From Chitinophagales bacterium (GTDB lineage Bacteria; Bacteroidota; Bacteroidia; Chitinophagales; CAIODY01), in NCBI GenBank assembly GCA_947452995.1, contig CANGEV010000001.1, positions 62,001 to 126,000 of the forward strand: a stretch of 64,000 nt of DNA, in the 5' to 3' direction. Position 1 is the first letter of the stretch. Every line of letters begins with the position of its first letter. Below, one piece after another: positions 1 through 9,417 of the stretch. The notes beneath the pieces were generated by a model, which saw nothing but the letters and a program-made list of their open reading frames with translations, was not told the DNA's origin and did not search any database. The position numbers and the translations under genes were made by a program.

Positions 1-1
1 T

Positions 2-187
2 GAAGAGATATTGAAACTCACAGGAGCAAAAAGTAAGTTAATTTACAAACCATTGCCAATAGACGATCCGAAACAACGTCGTCCAGATATTTCCAAAGCT
101 AAAGCCATTTTAGGATGGGAGCCGAAAGTAAATCGCGCAGAAGGATTAAAGCTTACTTTGAGTTATTTTCAATCTTTGATTAATTAA
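2..187 (+). CDS. UDP-glucuronate decarboxylase (UDP-xylose synthase), C-terminal fragment
   Basis: Open frame running in from the left edge and ending at TAA 185-187; only the last 61 residues are present. It contains the KPLPIDDPKQRRPDISKA stretch followed by LGWEPKV and an EGL..T..YF ending. This is the hallmark C-terminus of the UDP-glucuronate decarboxylase (UXS) branch of the extended SDR/NAD-sugar epimerases, which convert UDP-glucuronate to UDP-xylose. The Rossmann and catalytic YxxxK parts lie outside the window. It is 3 nt from the next ORF and on the same strand, so it probably heads the sugar-nucleotide run that follows. Another NAD-dependent epimerase with the same tail cannot be excluded. 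Confidence 0.75.
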   Translation, partial: EEILKLTGAKSKLIYKPLPIDDPKQRRPDISKAKAILGWEPKVNRAEGLKLTLSYFQSLIN

Positions 188-190
188 ACC

Positions 191-775
191 ATGAATACTA
201 CAACAGATTTTTTCGTTCATGAGTCGGCCTATGTAGACCAGCCATGTCAAATTGGTAAAGGAACTAAAATTTGGCATTTTTGTCATGTTATGCAAAATAC
301 AGTCATTGGCGAAGGTTGTATATTCGGTCAGAATGTACTTGTTGCCAACGACGTAAAAATTGGCAATAATGTAAAAGTTCAAAACAATGTAGCCATATAT
401 ACCGGTGTAGAATGTGAAGACGATGTATTCTTAGGTCCATCAATGGTATTTACAAATGTTACCAACCCACGTAGTGCGGTAGTTAGAAGAGGGCAATACG
501 CTAAAACAGTTGTCAAAAAAGGAGCCTCTATCGGAGCGAACGCAACGATTGTATGTGGCCACGATATCGGTGAGTACGCATTTATCGGAGCTGGAGCTGT
601 AGTTACTAAAAACGTTCCTGCTTATGCATTGATGGTAGGCAACCCTGCTCGTCAGATTGGTTGGATGTCGCAATACGGACACCGTCTAAGCTTTGATGCT
701 GACGGAATAGCTACCTGTCCAGAAAGTAATCAACAGTATAAATTGACCAATGGTCAAGTAAACTTAATAGCATAA
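191..775 (+). CDS. WbpD/WlbB-type UDP-sugar N-acetyltransferase (left-handed beta-helix)
   Basis: A 194-residue protein built almost wholly of hexapeptide repeats (residues about 15-150, for example [36 protein letters not shown]), ending in [12 protein letters not shown] and a short C-terminal extension. Length and the segments [14 protein letters not shown] and GPSMVFTNV match the WbpD/WlbB family, trimeric acetyl-CoA enzymes that acetylate the 3-amino group of UDP-2-acetamido-3-amino-2,3-dideoxy-glucuronate during O-antigen or glycan synthesis. It lies between a UXS-type gene and a UDP-HexNAc dehydrogenase. The aminotransferase and 3-dehydrogenase of that pathway are not next to it in this window. 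Substrate assignment is by family only. Confidence 0.85.
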   Translation: MNTTTDFFVHESAYVDQPCQIGKGTKIWHFCHVMQNTVIGEGCIFGQNVLVANDVKIGNNVKVQNNVAIYTGVECEDDVFLGPSMVFTNVTNPRSAVVRRGQYAKTVVKKGASIGANATIVCGHDIGEYAFIGAGAVVTKNVPAYALMVGNPARQIGWMSQYGHRLSFDADGIATCPESNQQYKLTNGQVNLIA

Positions 776-799
776 AACACCTAACCCAATTCATTTTTT

Positions 800-2101
800 A
801 TGTCAAACATTTACGAAAGACTTCTTAGAAAAGAAACGAAATTAGCCGTAATCGGATTAGGTTATGTGGGCTTACCTCTTGCACTTGAATTAGCTAGAAA
901 AGTAAATGTTATTGGTTTTGATATCAATCAAAAACGAGTGGATATGATGCGTGCAGGTATCGACCCTTCTAAGGAATTAGAGTCATCTGCCTTTGATGGT
1001 TGTGATATTCATTTTACCGCAGATATTGAAGAATTAAAGGAAGCAAGTTTTTATATCGTTGCTGTTCCAACTCCGGTAGACGAACACCGTGTTCCAGATT
1101 TAAAACCGGTAGTAGGCGCTTCAACTACCATCGGTAAAGTAATCAAAAAGGGAGATTATGTTGTTTTTGAATCAACAGTTTACCCTGGATGTACAGAAGA
1201 AGATTGTCTTCCGGTAATTGAACAAGTATCTGGATTGTCTTTCGCAAATGATGATTTTAAATTAGGTTATTCCCCTGAACGTATCAACCCAGGCGACAAA
1301 GAACAAACTTTAACAAAAATTAAAAAAGTTGTTTCTGGTTCAGACGCTGAAGCACTTGATATTATCGCTAAAGTATATGAATTGGTGGTGATAGCAGGAG
1401 TACATCGTGCATCTTCAATCAAAGTAGCCGAAGCTGCGAAAATCATTGAAAATACACAACGCGATGTAAACATCGCCTTGATGAATGAATTATCAATGAT
1501 CTTTGAACGACTTCATATCAATACGTATGAAGTACTTGAAGCAGCAGGTACGAAATGGAACTTCTTAAAGTTTATGCCCGGTTTAGTTGGAGGGCACTGT
1601 ATCGGTGTCGATCCATATTATTTAACTTACAAAGCGCAAGCATTGGGTTACGAACCTCAAGTTATTTTGAGTGGTAGAAAAATTAATGACGATATGGGCC
1701 CTTATGTAGCAAAACGCTGCGTTCAATTAATGGCACATGAAGGCAAAAATACAGTAGGAAGCCGAGTTTTAGTTATGGGTGCTACTTTTAAAGAAAATGT
1801 AAGTGATATCCGAAATAGTAAAGTAGTTGATATCATTAACGAATTAAAAGAATACTCTGTTAATGTTGATGTAATCGATCCACACGCCGATTCACATGAA
1901 TTGATGGAAGAGTATGGTTTTGGATTAGTGAATGCACCAACAGGGAAATATGACGCTATTATAGTTGCTGTAAACCACCGCGAGTATGCTAGTATGACTG
2001 AACAAGAATTTACTGGCTTAGCTAATGACAAAGCAATTTTCTTAGATGTTAAGGGGATTTTTAGAAACAAAATCCAGCAATTAAAATATTGGTCTTTATA
2101 A
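800..2101 (+). CDS. tviB: UDP-N-acetylhexosamine 6-dehydrogenase, TviB/WbpO type
   Basis: A 433-residue UDP-glucose/GDP-mannose dehydrogenase family protein. The NAD motif GLGYVG is at 20-25, STVYPGCTEE at about 125-134, YSPERINPG at 157-165, and the catalytic cysteine is C267 in GGHCIGVDPYYL. The FESTVYPGCTEE and AAGTKWNFL segments resemble Vi-antigen TviB and WbpO, which oxidise C6 of UDP-GlcNAc or UDP-GalNAc to the uronate, using two NAD+. The product would fit the substrate class of the upstream acetyltransferase, so the two probably act in one envelope-polysaccharide precursor pathway. The 24-nt spacing suggests one transcript. GlcNAc versus GalNAc preference cannot be decided from sequence. 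Confidence 0.88.
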   Translation: MSNIYERLLRKETKLAVIGLGYVGLPLALELARKVNVIGFDINQKRVDMMRAGIDPSKELESSAFDGCDIHFTADIEELKEASFYIVAVPTPVDEHRVPDLKPVVGASTTIGKVIKKGDYVVFESTVYPGCTEEDCLPVIEQVSGLSFANDDFKLGYSPERINPGDKEQTLTKIKKVVSGSDAEALDIIAKVYELVVIAGVHRASSIKVAEAAKIIENTQRDVNIALMNELSMIFERLHINTYEVLEAAGTKWNFLKFMPGLVGGHCIGVDPYYLTYKAQALGYEPQVILSGRKINDDMGPYVAKRCVQLMAHEGKNTVGSRVLVMGATFKENVSDIRNSKVVDIINELKEYSVNVDVIDPHADSHELMEEYGFGLVNAPTGKYDAIIVAVNHREYASMTEQEFTGLANDKAIFLDVKGIFRNKIQQLKYWSL

Positions 2102-2117
2102 ATCAATCAACAATAGT

Positions 2118-2822
2118 ATGAACGGTAGGGCTTCTCGATTAATAATTGGTTTAACCATAGCAGTTTTTATTCCAATTGGATTTTGGTATTACTTTTTTCA
2201 ATACAAAGGTTTTCCTAAGCCGCTCAGAAAATGGTTTCCAACAGGGGAAGTTCGCACCTACAAATTTAGAGGAGCAACCAAAGTTGATTCCATTTATCAT
2301 ACCATCGCTGATTTTAAATTAATCGACCAAGAAGGAAAAATCATTACAAATGACAGCTTCAAAAATCATATCTATGTCGCTGATTTCTTCTTTTGTACAT
2401 GCCCTACTATTTGCCCTAAAATGACGCGTCAATTGGCACGTGTTCAGGAAGAATTTAAATATGTGAAATGGGTTAATATTATTTCACATACCGTAAACCC
2501 AGAGCATGATTCAGTAGCTGTACTAAAAAAATATGCACAGAAATATGGTGTGATGTCCGATAAATGGCATCTAGTTACAGGAAGTAAGCAAGAACTTTAT
2601 GATTTGTGCATGAAGAGTTACTTCTTAGCAGTGCAGGATGATGGAGGAATCGACAATTTCGACCACAGCGAAAAATTTGTGCTAGTAGATAACCATCGTG
2701 TAATTAGAGGTTACTACGATGGTACTGATAGTGCTGATGTGACACGTTTGATGGACGATATAGTCGTGTTGTTAAAAGAATTATCAAACGACGTGAATGA
2801 ACTCCGTCCCCCTAGAAACTAA
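2118..2822 (+). CDS. SCO1/SenC-type copper chaperone, membrane anchored
   Basis: A 234-residue protein with one N-terminal membrane segment (about residues 8-27) and a thioredoxin-like SCO domain from about 60. Copper ligands expected for the family are present: C95 and C99 in the CxxxC motif (CPTIC) and H183 in FDHSEKFVLVD. An extra Cys (C93) precedes the motif. SCO proteins deliver copper to, or reduce the cysteines of, the CuA site of cytochrome oxidase on the outer face of the cytoplasmic membrane. In many Bacteroidota they sit with cox genes; here the neighbours are polysaccharide genes and ruvB, so it is detached from any oxidase locus. It starts 16 nt after the dehydrogenase stop and may be cotranscribed. 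Confidence 0.88.
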   Translation: MNGRASRLIIGLTIAVFIPIGFWYYFFQYKGFPKPLRKWFPTGEVRTYKFRGATKVDSIYHTIADFKLIDQEGKIITNDSFKNHIYVADFFFCTCPTICPKMTRQLARVQEEFKYVKWVNIISHTVNPEHDSVAVLKKYAQKYGVMSDKWHLVTGSKQELYDLCMKSYFLAVQDDGGIDNFDHSEKFVLVDNHRVIRGYYDGTDSADVTRLMDDIVVLLKELSNDVNELRPPRN

Positions 2823-2825
2823 TCC

Positions 2826-3851
2826 TTAAAACAATTTTCCTGTCGAAGTGGGAGGTATTTTTCCCTGATGTCTATATGCCATTTCTGTGGCTTCGCGACC
2901 GCGAGCAGTTCGTACCAAGTAGCCTTCTTGAATTAAGTAGGGCTCATATACTTCTTCAATCGTACCACTCTCCTCTCCTACTGCGGTAGCCAAGGTATTT
3001 AATCCCACGGGGCCACCACTGAATTTATCAATTAAGGCCGCCAAAATACGGTTATCCATTTCATCCAAACCATGCTCATCAACATTGAGCGCATTTAGTC
3101 CGTAACGTGCAATTTCAAGGTCAATAACCCCATTTCCTTTAACTTGTGCGAAATCTCGTACACGACGAAGCAAGGAATTGGCGATTCGTGGCGTACCTCG
3201 ACTACGACGTGCAATTTCAAAAGCGCCTTCCTCTTGTATTTCAGTATTTAAAATAGCAGCAGAACGTTTAATAATTTTTTTCAGCACTTCCTTCGAATAA
3301 TAATCCATCCTCGACATGATACCAAATCGAGAACGCATAGGAGAAGAGAGTAAACCACTTCTGGTAGTAGCGCCAACTAGCGTAAAGGTGTTTAAGGCAA
3401 TTTGAATTGAACGAGCATTAGGCCCAGACTCAATCATAATATCAATTTTGAAATCCTCCATGGCACTATAGAGATATTCTTCTACAGTGATATTGATTCG
3501 ATGGATTTCATCAATAAAAAGAACATCGTTGGGCTCAAGTGAAGTTAATAATCCAGCTAAGTCTCCAGCTTTTTCAATAACAGGACCGCTAGTCATTCTT
3601 AAGTTTACGCCCATTTCATTGGCAATAATATGCGCTAAGGTTGTTTTACCTAAACCAGGAGGGCCATGTAATAGACAGTGATCGAGTGCTTCGCCACGCA
3701 TTTTGGCAGCTTTAATAAATACCAATAAATTCTCAATGATATTATCTTGTCCGGCAAAGTCATCAAAGGCTTGTGGCCGCAAAACCTTTTCAAGGTCGCG
3801 ATCCCCTTGATTCATGTTTTCCTTTTCTTTATTCAAAAAATCCTCACGCAT
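2826..3851 (-). CDS. ruvB: Holliday junction branch-migration helicase RuvB
   Basis: A 341-residue AAA+ motor with the full RuvB layout: Walker [10 protein letters not shown] at 63-71, Walker B FIDEIHR at 112-118, sensor region GATTRSG, then the small lid domain and C-terminal winged helix ([24 protein letters not shown]). It drives branch migration on RuvA-bound Holliday junctions; ruvA and ruvC are not in the window. The ATG at 3849-3851 gives the usual short N-terminal lead before [14 protein letters not shown] -7-like element (CATCTTTG on the minus strand) ends only 5 nt before this ATG. It converges with the SCO gene, with 3 nt between the stops and no hairpin visible. Confidence 0.96.
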   Translation of the reverse strand: MREDFLNKEKENMNQGDRDLEKVLRPQAFDDFAGQDNIIENLLVFIKAAKMRGEALDHCLLHGPPGLGKTTLAHIIANEMGVNLRMTSGPVIEKAGDLAGLLTSLEPNDVLFIDEIHRINITVEEYLYSAMEDFKIDIMIESGPNARSIQIALNTFTLVGATTRSGLLSSPMRSRFGIMSRMDYYSKEVLKKIIKRSAAILNTEIQEEGAFEIARRSRGTPRIANSLLRRVRDFAQVKGNGVIDLEIARYGLNALNVDEHGLDEMDNRILAALIDKFSGGPVGLNTLATAVGEESGTIEEVYEPYLIQEGYLVRTARGREATEMAYRHQGKIPPTSTGKLF

Positions 3852-3856
3852 GAAAG

Positions 3857-3864
3857 CAAAGATG
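3857..3864 (-). promoter_or_regulatory. Putative -7 element of ruvB
   Basis: The minus strand reads CATCTTTG, one mismatch from the Bacteroidota consensus TAnnTTTG, ending 5 nt before the ruvB ATG. No convincing -33 TTG was found at 19-21 nt. If used, transcription would start at or within a few nt of the start codon. Confidence 0.4.
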
Positions 3865-3942
3865 AGAAATTTAGGGCAAGATTGGTGCTATTGTACCTAA
3901 ATTTAGCACAGTGAATAAATGTATAATTTTCAGGTCAAATAA

Positions 3943-3974
3943 TTGTGAAATTTGAATTCTTTTTATTAGCTTTG
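3943..3974 (+). promoter_or_regulatory. Putative rpoB promoter and start of a long leader
   Basis: TAGCTTTG (3967-3974) matches TAnnTTTG, with a TTG at 3943-3945 placed 21 nt upstream. The 324-nt gene-free stretch 3852-4175 contains this promoter and about 200 nt of leader before the preferred rpoB start. The leader has two weak hairpins: ATGCC/GGCAT (4005-4021) and AATGA/TCATT (4087-4100). I see no tRNA, tuf, secE or nusG remnant and no small gene. Confidence 0.5.
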
Positions 3975-4175
3975 CAGGCCTTTCTCTAGAGAACTAACAA
4001 ATTAATGCCCAAAACTGGCATCCAACTTATTGAAAATTAAAACATTCCTGCTTGAAAAGACGAAGCAAAACAGTCTGTAAAGCATGAATGATTTTTCATT
4101 TAAATAAGCTAAATGCCTGGGATTAAGGAGTTAAAGTGCAAGGATCCCGTATTAATTAACGATCGTAACCTAATT

Positions 4176-7100
4176 ATGTCGACAAAAAAATCCAAAGAGC
4201 GTTTGAGTTTTGGTAAGATTAAAGCCTTACCCTATCCGGATTTATTAGCAATCCAATTGCAGTCGTTTAAGGACTTCTTCCAATTAGACACCACATCAGA
4301 AAACCGTCGTGACGAAGGTTTGTACAAGGTGTTTATGGAGAATTTCCCTATTACTGACGCCCGCAACATTTTCAATTTAGAATTCTTGGATTATTTCGTG
4401 GATCCGCCACGTTACTCCATGGACGAATGCGTTGAACGCGGTTTGACGTATAGCGTACCTTTGAAAGCTAAGCTTCGTTTGAGTTGTAACGATCCTGAAC
4501 ACATCGATTTCCAAACGATTGTTCAAGACGTTTTCTTGGGAAATATCCCTTACTTGACGCCGAAAGGAACCTTTATCATCAACGGTGCAGAACGTGTAGT
4601 TGTATCTCAATTACATCGTTCACCTGGTGTGTTCTTCGGTCAGTCAGTACACCCGAACGGTACAAAAATTTATTCAGCACGTATTATTCCTTTTAAAGGA
4701 GCGTGGATGGAATTTGCTACCGACATCAACAACGTGATGTCTGCTTATATCGATCGTAAAAAGAAGTTCCCTGTAACAACCCTTTTACGTGCAATGGGCT
4801 ACGAGTCTGATAAACAAATCTTGGAATTGTTCGGATTAGCTGAAGAAATCAAAGCAACGAAGCAAAACTTAAAGGATGCTGCTGGTCGTCGTTTGGCTGC
4901 TAGTGTATTACGTAGTTGGTTTGAAGATTTCGTGGATGAAGATACCGGAGAGGTTGTTTCTGTAGAACGTACAGAAGTTATCCTTGAGCGTGATACTGTG
5001 TTAACAGAAAATGCAATCGATACAATTTTAGAAACTGGCGTTAAATCAATCATCTTACAAAAAGATGAAATGACGAACGACTATTCTATCATCTATAATA
5101 CCTTACAAAAGGATACTTCTAATACAGAATTAGAAGCGGTTCAACATATCTATCGTCAATTACGTGGTGCTGATGCGCCGGATGACGAAACTGCACGTGG
5201 TATCATAGAAAAATTATTCTTCTCTGATAAACGTTATGATTTAGGTGATGTTGGTCGTTATAAGATCAATCAAAAATTAGGGTTGGATGCGAAGAACGAC
5301 AGTCGCGTATTGTCTAAAAACGATATCATCCTAATCGTTAAATATTTGGTACAATTATCGAATGGTAAAGCAGAGATTGATGATATCGATCACTTGTCAA
5401 ACCGTCGTGTTCGTACTGTAGGTGAACAGTTGTATTCTCAATTCGGTGTAGGTTTGGCACGTATGGCTCGTACAATTCGTGAACGTATGAACGTTCGTGA
5501 TAACGAGGTATTCACGCCTGTTGACTTGATCAACGCTCGTACATTGAGTTCTGTTATCAACTCATTCTTCGGAACGTCTCAGTTATCTCAGTTCCTTGAC
5601 CAAACAAATCCATTATCTGAAATTACGCACAAACGTCGTATTTCAGCTCTAGGGCCCGGCGGTTTGAGTCGTGAACGTGCAGGTTTCGAGGTTCGTGACG
5701 TACACTACTCGCACTATGGTCGTCTTTGTACAATCGAAACACCAGAAGGACCAAACATCGGTTTGATCTCTACTTTGTGTGTACATGCTAAAATTAACGA
5801 GAAAGGATTTATCGAAACTCCTTATCGTAAAGTTGATAGTAGTAAAGTAAATTTAAACGATCGTGCAGTTGAGTTCTTGAGCGCTGATGACGAGGATAAT
5901 AAAATCATCGCACAAAGTAACGTAGAAGTAGACGATAAAGGATCATTCTTAGAAAATCGTGTTAAGTGTCGTCAACATGGGGAATTCCCAGTATTGGCTC
6001 CAGAGGAAATTGAATACATGGACGTTGCACCTAACCAAATTGTTGGTGTATCCGCTTCATTGATTCCATTCCTAGAACATGATGATGCGAACCGTGCCTT
6101 GATGGGATCAAACATGCAACGTCAAGCAGTTCCGTTAATGCGTCCTCAAGCTCCTATCGTAGGTACTGGTCTTGAAGCTAAAGTTGCAATTGACTCTCGT
6201 ATGTTGATTAATGCTGAAGGTAAGGGAGTAGTTGAATACGTAGATGCTAATGAAATACATGTTCGCTACGAACGTACGGATGAAGATCGTATTATTTCTT
6301 TCGCAGACGATATTACTATTTATAATCTATTGAAATTCCGTAAAACGAACCAATCAACTTGTATCAACTTGAAACCAATCGTTAAGAAAGGTGAAAAAGT
6401 AGTTCCAGGTCAAGTATTGTGCGAAGGTTACGCAACTGAAAATGGTGAATTAGCATTGGGAACTAACTTGAAAGTGGCCTTCATGCCATGGAAAGGTTAT
6501 AATTTCGAGGATGCGATTGTAATCAGTGAACGTGTTTTACGCGAAGATCTATTCACATCAATTCACGTTGATGAATATGAGTTAGAAGTTCGTGACACAA
6601 AATTAGGTGAAGAAGAATTAACAAATGATATTCCTAACGTAGCTGAAGAAGCTACAAAAGATTTGGACGAGCATGGTATTATTCGTGTTGGTGCTGAAGT
6701 AAAAGAAGGAGATATCATGGTTGGTAAAATCACACCTAAAGGTGAAACTGATCCAACTCCGGAAGAAAAGTTATTACGTGCAATCTTCGGTGATAAAGCC
6801 GGTGACGTTAAAGATGCTTCAATGAAAGTATCTCCTTCTATCGAAGGTACGGTTATCGACACGAAATTATTCGCTCGTGCGCGTAAAGACAAAGCTTCAA
6901 AAGTTAAAGAAAAGGCTGCTCTAGAGAAATTAGAGACAGTTTACAACAAGAACTTACGTACTTTGAAAGATGTGTTAATCGAAAAATTAATGCAATTGTT
7001 GAAAGACAAAACTTCTAAAGGCGTTAAGAACTTATATAACGAAGAATTGATTGCTAAAGGTTCGAAGTTTACAGCTAAAAACCTTGATATCAACTACGAA

Positions 7101-7979
7101 CAGATTGATTCTAACAATTGGACGAATGATGATGAAACAAATATCTTAGTTAAGCGTTTGTTGCATAACTTCAGCATCCGTCACAACGAAGAAAGCGGTC
7201 GTTACAAACGTGAGAAATTCAACATCACTATCGGTGACGAATTACCTGCAGGTGTTATTAAATTAGCAAAAGTATACTTAGCTAAGAAACGTAAATTACG
7301 TGTTGGTGATAAGTTAGCGGGTCGTCACGGTAACAAAGGTATTGTTGCAAAAATAGTTCGTGATGAAGATATGCCTTTCTTGGAAGATGGAACTCCAGTA
7401 GATATCGTTTTGAATCCACTTGGTGTACCTTCCCGTATGAACCTTGGTCAGATTTATGAATCTGTATTAGGTTGGGCAGGCTTAGTAAGCGGTAAAAAAT
7501 TCGGTACTCCAATCTTTGACGGTGCTACCATCGAAGAAATTGAAGCAGAAATCGAAGCTTCTGGATTGCCTCACTTAGGACAAACCTATTTGTATGATGG
7601 TGAAACAGGAGAACGTTTCCACCAAAAAGGAACGGTGGGGGTTATCTACATGTTGAAATTGAATCACATGGTTGATGATAAGATGCACGCACGTTCTATC
7701 GGACCATACAGCTTAATTACGCAACAACCATTAGGTGGTAAAGCACAGTTTGGTGGTCAGCGTTTTGGTGAAATGGAGGTTTGGGCATTGGAAGCATATG
7801 GTGCATCTAATATCTTACAGGAATTATTGACTGTAAAATCAGATGATATCATTGGCCGTGCCAAAACATACGAAGCAATCGTTAAAGGAGACAATATCCC
7901 TAAACCGGGTATTCCAGAATCCTTCAATGTATTGATGCATGAATTGAGAGGTCTTGCTCTTGATCTAAAATTTGAATAA
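4176..7979 (+). CDS. rpoB: RNA polymerase beta subunit
   Basis: A 1,267-residue beta subunit from the ATG at 4176. This start gives [15 protein letters not shown], like other Bacteroidota beta N-termini; an in-frame ATG at 4113 would add 21 residues with no family resemblance. The rifampicin-pocket segment (about residues 464-500) has Q472, D475, H485, R488 and S490 at the positions of E. coli Q513, D516, H526, R529 and S531, that is, the usual drug-sensitive residues. [10 protein letters not shown]-like and late core motifs ([36 protein letters not shown]) are intact. It is followed by a terminator and minus-strand genes, so rpoC is not downstream, and rplL is not upstream. Arg codons are mostly CGT, as expected for a highly expressed gene. 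Confidence 0.98.
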   Translation: MSTKKSKERLSFGKIKALPYPDLLAIQLQSFKDFFQLDTTSENRRDEGLYKVFMENFPITDARNIFNLEFLDYFVDPPRYSMDECVERGLTYSVPLKAKLRLSCNDPEHIDFQTIVQDVFLGNIPYLTPKGTFIINGAERVVVSQLHRSPGVFFGQSVHPNGTKIYSARIIPFKGAWMEFATDINNVMSAYIDRKKKFPVTTLLRAMGYESDKQILELFGLAEEIKATKQNLKDAAGRRLAASVLRSWFEDFVDEDTGEVVSVERTEVILERDTVLTENAIDTILETGVKSIILQKDEMTNDYSIIYNTLQKDTSNTELEAVQHIYRQLRGADAPDDETARGIIEKLFFSDKRYDLGDVGRYKINQKLGLDAKNDSRVLSKNDIILIVKYLVQLSNGKAEIDDIDHLSNRRVRTVGEQLYSQFGVGLARMARTIRERMNVRDNEVFTPVDLINARTLSSVINSFFGTSQLSQFLDQTNPLSEITHKRRISALGPGGLSRERAGFEVRDVHYSHYGRLCTIETPEGPNIGLISTLCVHAKINEKGFIETPYRKVDSSKVNLNDRAVEFLSADDEDNKIIAQSNVEVDDKGSFLENRVKCRQHGEFPVLAPEEIEYMDVAPNQIVGVSASLIPFLEHDDANRALMGSNMQRQAVPLMRPQAPIVGTGLEAKVAIDSRMLINAEGKGVVEYVDANEIHVRYERTDEDRIISFADDITIYNLLKFRKTNQSTCINLKPIVKKGEKVVPGQVLCEGYATENGELALGTNLKVAFMPWKGYNFEDAIVISERVLREDLFTSIHVDEYELEVRDTKLGEEELTNDIPNVAEEATKDLDEHGIIRVGAEVKEGDIMVGKITPKGETDPTPEEKLLRAIFGDKAGDVKDASMKVSPSIEGTVIDTKLFARARKDKASKVKEKAALEKLETVYNKNLRTLKDVLIEKLMQLLKDKTSKGVKNLYNEELIAKGSKFTAKNLDINYEQIDSNNWTNDDETNILVKRLLHNFSIRHNEESGRYKREKFNITIGDELPAGVIKLAKVYLAKKRKLRVGDKLAGRHGNKGIVAKIVRDEDMPFLEDGTPVDIVLNPLGVPSRMNLGQIYESVLGWAGLVSGKKFGTPIFDGATIEEIEAEIEASGLPHLGQTYLYDGETGERFHQKGTVGVIYMLKLNHMVDDKMHARSIGPYSLITQQPLGGKAQFGGQRFGEMEVWALEAYGASNILQELLTVKSDDIIGRAKTYEAIVKGDNIPKPGIPESFNVLMHELRGLALDLKFE

Positions 7980-7995
7980 GCTAATTCAGATAAAC

Positions 7996-8029
7996 AAAAA
8001 TCCCGCTTCGAAAGATGCGGGATTTTTTT
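7996..8029 (+). terminator. Intrinsic terminator of rpoB
   Basis: The arms AAAAATCCCGC and GCGGGATTTTT pair perfectly around a 10-nt loop, with a T7 tract on the plus strand and an A-run in front. It starts 16 nt after the rpoB stop and ends the transcript without rpoC. Confidence 0.92.
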
Positions 8030-8118
8030 ATGTTTAATAACTATCTGAAATATTAATGATCAACAAGTTAACCTAACATACCTTCATTAAAACTTTAAGT
8101 AATCAAATAAAATACAAA

Positions 8119-8150
8119 GAAAAAGCCCCCTTCTTTTCAGAAGAGGGCTC
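8119..8150 (-). terminator. Terminator of the bamD-rpoZ unit
   Basis: Hairpin AGCCC.CTTCT/AGAAG.GGGCT with a TTTC loop (about 8124-8149). It is followed on the minus strand by TTTTTCTTTG, lies downstream of the rpoZ stop, and is back to back with the rpoB terminator. Confidence 0.85.
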
Positions 8151-8171
8151 AATATAATTTAAGAATAAATC

Positions 8172-8498
8172 TTATTGTTCGCGTGTTGGGTTACGGCTAT
8201 ACACCTTACCATCTAAATACTCTTGTGTAGCAATTAAAGTCGGACTAGGCATTTTTTCATAATAACGACTGATTTCAATTTGCTCACGATTTTCATGAAT
8301 CTCTTCTAGGTTATCTGTCGAAGACGCAAATTCAGACAATTTGTTATGCAACTCTTCTTTCAATGAAGATGAGATTTGGTTAGAACGCTTTGCCAAAACT
8401 GCAACAGCTTCATAGATGTTTCCGGTTTTCTGTTTCAATGTAGCTAATGAACGTGCTTCAATTGAATTTGAAGTACCTGGAGCAATCTTTTTAGTCAT
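8172..8498 (-). CDS. rpoZ: RNA polymerase omega subunit, Bacteroidota type
   Basis: A 108-residue protein with the Rpb6/omega signature: RSLATLKQKTGNIYEAVAVLAKRSNQI early in the chain, then an acidic helical part and the EYLDGKVYSRNP ending typical of Bacteroidota omega. Omega binds the beta' subunit and stabilises core polymerase. It starts 3 nt after the bamD stop, so bamD-rpoZ form one minus-strand unit. The coaBC gene that often follows in this phylum is absent here. The gene converges on rpoB. Confidence 0.85.
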   Translation of the reverse strand: MTKKIAPGTSNSIEARSLATLKQKTGNIYEAVAVLAKRSNQISSSLKEELHNKLSEFASSTDNLEEIHENREQIEISRYYEKMPSPTLIATQEYLDGKVYSRNPTREQ

Positions 8499-8501
8499 AT
8501 A

Positions 8502-9323
8502 TCAGGATTTATTTGAGCTTTTAATTTTCTCCAATTCAGCCCTAGATTTTTCATAAATCTTCTGTGCTTGTGGAGCATACTTTGAACTTGCAAATCTATC
8601 AATAAAATTTGAATAATTAGCAATTGTTTCTTCTAAACGTTCATTTTTTTTAGTTGGAATACTTTGCATTGCCAACTCAAAATTAGATTTAACAATTAAA
8701 AACTGTACATAGTCAGCCTCTTTACTGTCGGGAAAATCTTTAAGTGTATTTTTGAGAGCCACCATTGCGGCTTTATAATCACCAATATTATAATATAATT
8801 CTGCTCCACGAACTGATTTCAATTCTAATTTAGCACGTAACTTATCAATAATTTCATTCGCCTCAGATACCCTTTCACTTTCAGGATGATTATTGATAAA
8901 TAATTGCATGGCATCAATCGCCTTATAGGTGTCCGTTTGATCTAATTCAAATTCTGGAGAAAGTAAATAATAACAATAGGCAGACATATACTCACATTCA
9001 GCGGCCTTTTCGAAGTTAGGATAATTGGATGAAATATAATTAAAATGGTAAGCAGCCATATAATAATTCTGATTACCGAATTGTGCATATGCATAATAAT
9101 AATAAAGTTCTTCGAAGTTCTTTGTACCTCTTAATGAGGCTAAAACTTCTTCAAAAAGAGTAATCGCTTTATCATATTCTTCTTTGTTATAGTATTCTTT
9201 TCCTTTGGTCATTTTATAATTTAAATCACTACTTTTTAAAACCTTCTGATAAGGATCACAAGCGGTAATTAGTACGACTAAAGCGAGTATAAAACCAATA
9301 AAAGATGCACGATTTCGAAGCAT
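8502..9323 (-). CDS. bamD: Outer-membrane assembly lipoprotein BamD
   Basis: A 273-residue lipoprotein. The start at 9323 gives a signal peptide ending in the lipobox LITAC (C22). The open frame extends to 9461, but that part overlaps the divergent murF-alr start and has no signal character. The mature part is made of TPR-like repeats (KGKEYYNKEEYDKAITLFEEVL, YYYYAYAQFGNQNYYMAAYHF) typical of BamD/YfiO, the periplasmic lipoprotein of the BAM beta-barrel insertion machine. It is rich in Tyr within the repeats, as in other Bacteroidota homologues. A TATCTTTG element lies 5 nt before the ATG. Confidence 0.9.
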   Translation of the reverse strand: MLRNRASFIGFILALVVLITACDPYQKVLKSSDLNYKMTKGKEYYNKEEYDKAITLFEEVLASLRGTKNFEELYYYYAYAQFGNQNYYMAAYHFNYISSNYPNFEKAAECEYMSAYCYYLLSPEFELDQTDTYKAIDAMQLFINNHPESERVSEANEIIDKLRAKLELKSVRGAELYYNIGDYKAAMVALKNTLKDFPDSKEADYVQFLIVKSNFELAMQSIPTKKNERLEETIANYSNFIDRFASSKYAPQAQKIYEKSRAELEKIKSSNKS

Positions 9324-9328
9324 AGAAG

Positions 9329-9336
9329 CAAAGATA
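9329..9336 (-). promoter_or_regulatory. -7 element of bamD-rpoZ
   Basis: The minus strand reads TATCTTTG, an exact TAnnTTTG match, followed by CTTCT and then the bamD ATG. No -33 TTG is seen at the usual spacing. The placement predicts a leader of zero to a few nt. Confidence 0.55.
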
Positions 9337-9386
9337 AATAATTCATCCAAATTATATTGAAAAAGCACAATCAACCCTTGAAATGC

Positions 9387-9400
9387 TGTACATTTGTACA
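9387..9400 (+). promoter_or_regulatory. murF-alr -7 element inside a TGTACA-TT-TGTACA palindrome
   Basis: TACATTTG (9389-9396) matches TAnnTTTG and lies 21 nt before the murF-alr ATG. The same bases form two copies of the self-complementary TGTACA separated by TT, so a dimeric regulator could cover the -7 element. No repressor is known for it. Confidence 0.45.
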
Positions 9401-9417
9401 CCTTGAAGAACAAATGA

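Noticed and set aside
4113-4175. N-terminal extension of RpoB
   Set aside because: The 21 extra residues do not look like any beta subunit N-terminus; the ATG at 4176 does. Kept as a possibility only.
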